From positions 1 to 64,000 of the forward strand of contig NZ_BBQI01000064.1 in NCBI RefSeq assembly GCF_001652915.1: a DNA stretch of 64,000 nt. The letters run 5' to 3'. Positions 61,371 through 64,000 of this stretch are shown piece after piece. Within the stretch, counting starts at the first letter, position 1. The number at the start of each line of letters is the position of its first letter. Below the pieces are notes generated by a model. The model was given only the letters and a program-made list of their open reading frames with translations. It was not told the origin of the DNA and did not search any database. Both the position numbers and the translations under genes were made by a program. Source of the DNA: Cupriavidus sp. D384. GTDB lineage: Bacteria; Pseudomonadota; Gammaproteobacteria; Burkholderiales; Burkholderiaceae.

Positions 61371-62486
61371 TCAGGCCGCGATGGCGGCCATGCTGGCGCT
61401 GTAGCGCTCCATGTGCAGGTCGGTATCGCCGAGCAGCACATCGGTCATCGCAAGCGCCTTGAAATAGTCGCCAACTTCGAGTTCGTCGGTCATGCCCATG
61501 CCGCCATGCAGTTGCACGGCCTGCTGGCCGACAAAGCGGGCCGCCCGCGCGGTGACGACCTTGGCGGCCGATACCTTGCGGCGGCGCTCGTCCGCATCGG
61601 TGGCATCCAGCCCCTGCGCGGCCACATAGGCCATCGACAGGGCCAGCTCCTTCTGCAGCAGCATGTCCGCCATGCGGTGCTGCAGCGCCTGGAACGATGC
61701 CAGCGGCTTGCCGAACTGCTTGCGCGCGCCCAGGTATTCGGCGGTGATCTCTATGAGCCGCTCCATCGCGCCGGCTGCCGCCGCACATTGCGCGGCAATA
61801 CCGTGGTCGATGCCAAGTTCCAGCGCCTCCAGCCCGTCGACGGTCACCAGCGCGGCCGGCACGTCGGCAAGCTGCAGGTCGGCGCCGGACAGGCGGTCGA
61901 TGGTGGGGTAGGCGGTCACGGTCAGCCCCGGGGCGTCGCGATCGACCAGGAACAGCGCCAGCTTGCCATCGAGCTTCGCCGAGACCAGGCAGGTGTCGGC
62001 GGCACCGCCATGCCACACCACCGATTTCGTGCCGCGCAGCACATAGCCGTTCGGCTCGCGCTGTTGCGCCACGGTCTGGGCCGCGTCCAGCCGGTAGCGC
62101 GTGGCGGGCTCCAGGTAGGCCAGCGCCACGACCTTGCTGCCATCGGCGATGGCGGGCAGCCATTCGGCCTGTTGCGCTGCCGGCGCATGGTGCGCCAGGA
62201 TCGCCGCAGCGATGGCTGCCGGAATCACGGGCTCCTGCACCAGCCCGCGCCCGAGTTCGCGCTGCACCACCACCTGGCTCGCGGGGCCTTCGCCAAAGCC
62301 GCCGTGGTCGGCCGGCACCGTCAGGCCCAGCACGCCCATGTCGGCCAGCTGCGACCACGTGGCGCGGTCGAAGCCGCCATGCTCGCGCGCATTGCGGCGG
62401 CGATGATCGAACGAATACTCGGATGCGACAAAGCGGCGCAGGCTGTCGGCCAGCATCTGCTGTTCTTCGCTGTAGGTGAAATCCAT
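61371..62486 (-). CDS. Acyl-CoA dehydrogenase, divergent subunit
   Basis: 371 residues beginning MDFTYSEEQQMLADSLRRFVASEY. The C-terminal FAD region is clear (YLGARKQFGKPLASFQALQHRMADM, VQLHGGMGMTDELEVGDYFK). The substrate-loop motif that reads S-E-P-x-x-G-S-D in canonical enzymes is YLEPATRYRL here, so the active site is altered. With the following canonical dehydrogenase it probably forms an alpha2beta2 enzyme, as in FadE28/FadE29. It is 16 bases after the upstream dehydrogenase stop. Confidence 0.88.
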   Translation of the reverse strand: MDFTYSEEQQMLADSLRRFVASEYSFDHRRRNAREHGGFDRATWSQLADMGVLGLTVPADHGGFGEGPASQVVVQRELGRGLVQEPVIPAAIAAAILAHHAPAAQQAEWLPAIADGSKVVALAYLEPATRYRLDAAQTVAQQREPNGYVLRGTKSVVWHGGAADTCLVSAKLDGKLALFLVDRDAPGLTVTAYPTIDRLSGADLQLADVPAALVTVDGLEALELGIDHGIAAQCAAAAGAMERLIEITAEYLGARKQFGKPLASFQALQHRMADMLLQKELALSMAYVAAQGLDATDADERRRKVSAAKVVTARAARFVGQQAVQLHGGMGMTDELEVGDYFKALAMTDVLLGDTDLHMERYSASMAAIAA

Positions 62487-62502
62487 GCCTGTCGTCCCCT
62501 GC

Positions 62503-63696
62503 TTAGAAACCGATGATCATCTTCGAGATGATGTTTTTCTGGACCTCGGTCGAACCGCCGTAGATCGTGGTCTTGCGCATGTCGTAATAGGTTGATGCCG
62601 CCGGGGCGGCCCAGTCGGGGCCGCTCACGGGCTGCGGTGCGCCCGGCTCCATCCAGTCCGGCGAGTACGGCCAGCCGTTCGGGCCCGCCACTTCCATCTG
62701 CAGCATGGCGATGTCCTGCTGCAGCTCGGAGCCGCGAATCTTGACGATCGACGCCTCGGGGCCCGGCGTGCCGGCTGCCTGGGTTGCCACGCGCAGCAGC
62801 AGCATTTCCAGCGCCAGCAGGTCCATCTCCACGCGGGCGATCCTGTCGCGCATGCGCACGTCCTCGATCAGCGGGCGGCCGCGGCCGTCGGTGGTTTCGG
62901 CCGCGTAGTGCCGCAGCTGGCGCAATTCGCGATAGCAGTGCCCAATGCCGGCGATGCCGGTGCGCTCGTGCCCAAGCAGGTACTTGGCGTAGGTCCAGCC
63001 CTTGTTTTCCTCGCCCAGCAGGTTTTCCACCGGTACCTCGACGTCCTCGAACCAGGTCTCGTTCACGTCGTGGCCGCCGTCCAGCGTCTTGATCGGCCGC
63101 ACCGTCACGCCGGGCGACTTCATGTCGATCAGCAGCATCGAGATGCCTTCCTGCGGCTTGGCCTCGGTGTCCGTGCGGACAAGGCAGAAGATCCAGTCGG
63201 CAAAGTGCGCCATCGTGGTCCAGGTCTTCTGGCCGTTGACGATGTACTTGTCGCCCTTGCGCACCGCGCGCGTCCGTAGCGACGCCAGGTCGGAGCCGGC
63301 GCCGGGCTCGGAATACCCCTGGCACCAGAAGTCTTCCACGGTCGGAATGCGTGGCAGGAAGCGGGCCTTGTGCGCGGCGCTGGCGTACTTCATCAGCACG
63401 GGGCCGATCATCGTCAGCCCGAACGGCAGCATGCGCGGCGCGCCGGCGCGGAAGGTCTCGATCTCGAATATCAGGCGCTGCAGCGCATTCCAGCCGGTGC
63501 CGCCCCACTCGGTGGGCCAGGTCGGCGCGCCCCAGCCCCGGGCGTGCAGGATGCGGTGCCAGCGCACATAGTCGTCCTTCTCCACGCGGCGATGGCCCAG
63601 CACCTTGTCGCGGATATCGGCGGGCAGGCTGGCCCGCACAAAGGCGCCGACTTCCTCGCGGAAGGCTTCTTCTTCTCTTGTGAAACGCAGGTCCAT
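62503..63696 (-). CDS. Acyl-CoA dehydrogenase, canonical subunit
   Basis: 397 residues from MDLRFTREEEAFREEVGAFVRASLP; the longer frame to 63897 has no ribosome site and GGAGACAGTTC precedes this ATG. The canonical motifs are present: WCQGYSEPGAGSDLASLRTRA, YIVNGQKTWTTMAHFADWIFCLV, YDMRKTTIYGGSTEVQKNIISKMIIG. It is the first gene of the seven-gene operon. It presumably introduces the 2,3-double bond of the CoA-activated substrate. Confidence 0.92.
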   Translation of the reverse strand: MDLRFTREEEAFREEVGAFVRASLPADIRDKVLGHRRVEKDDYVRWHRILHARGWGAPTWPTEWGGTGWNALQRLIFEIETFRAGAPRMLPFGLTMIGPVLMKYASAAHKARFLPRIPTVEDFWCQGYSEPGAGSDLASLRTRAVRKGDKYIVNGQKTWTTMAHFADWIFCLVRTDTEAKPQEGISMLLIDMKSPGVTVRPIKTLDGGHDVNETWFEDVEVPVENLLGEENKGWTYAKYLLGHERTGIAGIGHCYRELRQLRHYAAETTDGRGRPLIEDVRMRDRIARVEMDLLALEMLLLRVATQAAGTPGPEASIVKIRGSELQQDIAMLQMEVAGPNGWPYSPDWMEPGAPQPVSGPDWAAPAASTYYDMRKTTIYGGSTEVQKNIISKMIIGF

Positions 63697-63923
63697 GAAC
63701 TGTCTCCGGTCAGTGAAAACGATTCTATGGGCGTGTACGCCACGCTGGTTCGAGATTGCCGAATCCAGCCTTCCGGATACCGGAATGCGCGGGCGCCCGC
63801 ATTGGCGCAGCGCGGTTTCAGGCCAGCGAAGCCGGCCCTTGTGATTTACGAATGGCGCCTGCCAGGCTTTGGCGCCATGCTGCGCGGACCTCTTCATCGC
63901 ATTGACGCAAAAGGACGGCTAGC

Positions 63924-64000
63924 GTGACCACCCGGATTCATGAGCTGCTTGACCATTGGTTGGCCGAGGCCCCCGATCAACCGTTTCTCCACCTGCCGGA
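63924..64000 (+). CDS. Start of a gene, probably acyl-CoA synthetase (truncated by window end)
   Basis: GTG at 63924 with AAGGA eight bases upstream opens MTTRIHELLDHWLAEAPDQP and runs off the window at residue 25 (ending FLHLP). The A-P-D-Q-P-F pattern after a short amphipathic helix is how AMP-binding fatty-acyl-CoA ligases begin. It is divergent from the acyl-CoA dehydrogenase operon. The call is inferred from this short segment and its context. Confidence 0.55.
   Translation, partial: MTTRIHELLDHWLAEAPDQPFLHLP

Noticed and set aside
59755-62358. Single 867-residue minus-strand frame
   Set aside because: Only its last 135 residues are a real protein (DUF35). The rest is out of frame with thiolase and dehydrogenase genes.

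Overview
The window is GC-rich DNA of a Burkholderiales type, most likely Cupriavidus or a close relative. This is inferred from the three Bug-type periplasmic binding proteins without cognate membrane subunits, the many LysR regulators next to CoA-transferase and acyl-CoA dehydrogenase clusters, an AraC-type pobR beside pobA, a PE-ligase-polymerase LigD with Ku, and a two-partner secretion locus in the Burkholderia order (exoprotein, immunity, transporter). No tRNA, rRNA, CRISPR array or intact insertion sequence was seen.

Layout. 1-4931: 3' end of a contact-dependent inhibition (CDI) locus. It holds the CdiA C-terminus (cut by the window edge), its immunity gene, two displaced toxin/immunity cassettes in various states of decay, and the CdiB transporter. 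4937-11049: LysR divergent from CoA-transferase, MaoC-like protein, Bug protein and two acyl-CoA dehydrogenases, an acyl-CoA catabolic island of unknown substrate. 11067-13811: FecI/FecR-type sigma and regulator with a Fur-box-like site but no receptor, a lysozyme-inhibitor-like protein and a cupin. 13951-17226: LysR, CoA-transferase and a Bug protein with a twin-arginine signal. 17213-17941: VapBC-like pair. 18358-20968: cytoplasmic trehalase and an SDR in one operon. 21124-21687: stand-alone shikimate kinase.

21806-30821: aromatic catabolism. An aromatic-acid MFS permease, pcaQ, pcaHGB, the pcaD-pcaC fusion pcaL, an AraC regulator (pobR) and pobA together convert 4-hydroxybenzoate to protocatechuate and on to 3-oxoadipate; the thiolase end of the pathway (pcaIJ, pcaF) is not here. 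30952-35883: tannase-family lipoprotein, LysR and a second lipoprotein hydrolase that share a 16-base promoter element, followed by a third Bug protein. 37293-39298: NYN-domain protein, a Gln/Gly-rich small protein and a BON-domain protein. 39500-45970: Ku, a small Pro-rich protein, a hybrid histidine kinase and LigD, i.e. a non-homologous end joining island. 46203-48036: two SDRs. 48199-49773: oxalate/formate-type MFS antiporter with its 43-residue small subunit. 49774-50739 is a long gap with a perfect inverted repeat and an orphan intrinsic terminator. 50740-52731: PhoX-type phosphatase. 53059-55346: two outer-membrane proteins. 55524-56701: LysR and a small exported protein.

56779-64000: a compact minus-strand operon (two acyl-CoA dehydrogenases, a thiolase-like protein without catalytic cysteines, a DUF35 zinc-ribbon/OB protein, a MaoC hydratase, a CoA-transferase and an AraC regulator) facing a divergent, probable acyl-CoA synthetase. 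Its composition recalls the steroid side-chain igr module of actinobacteria and is, with the decaying CDI cassettes, the most interesting part of the window.
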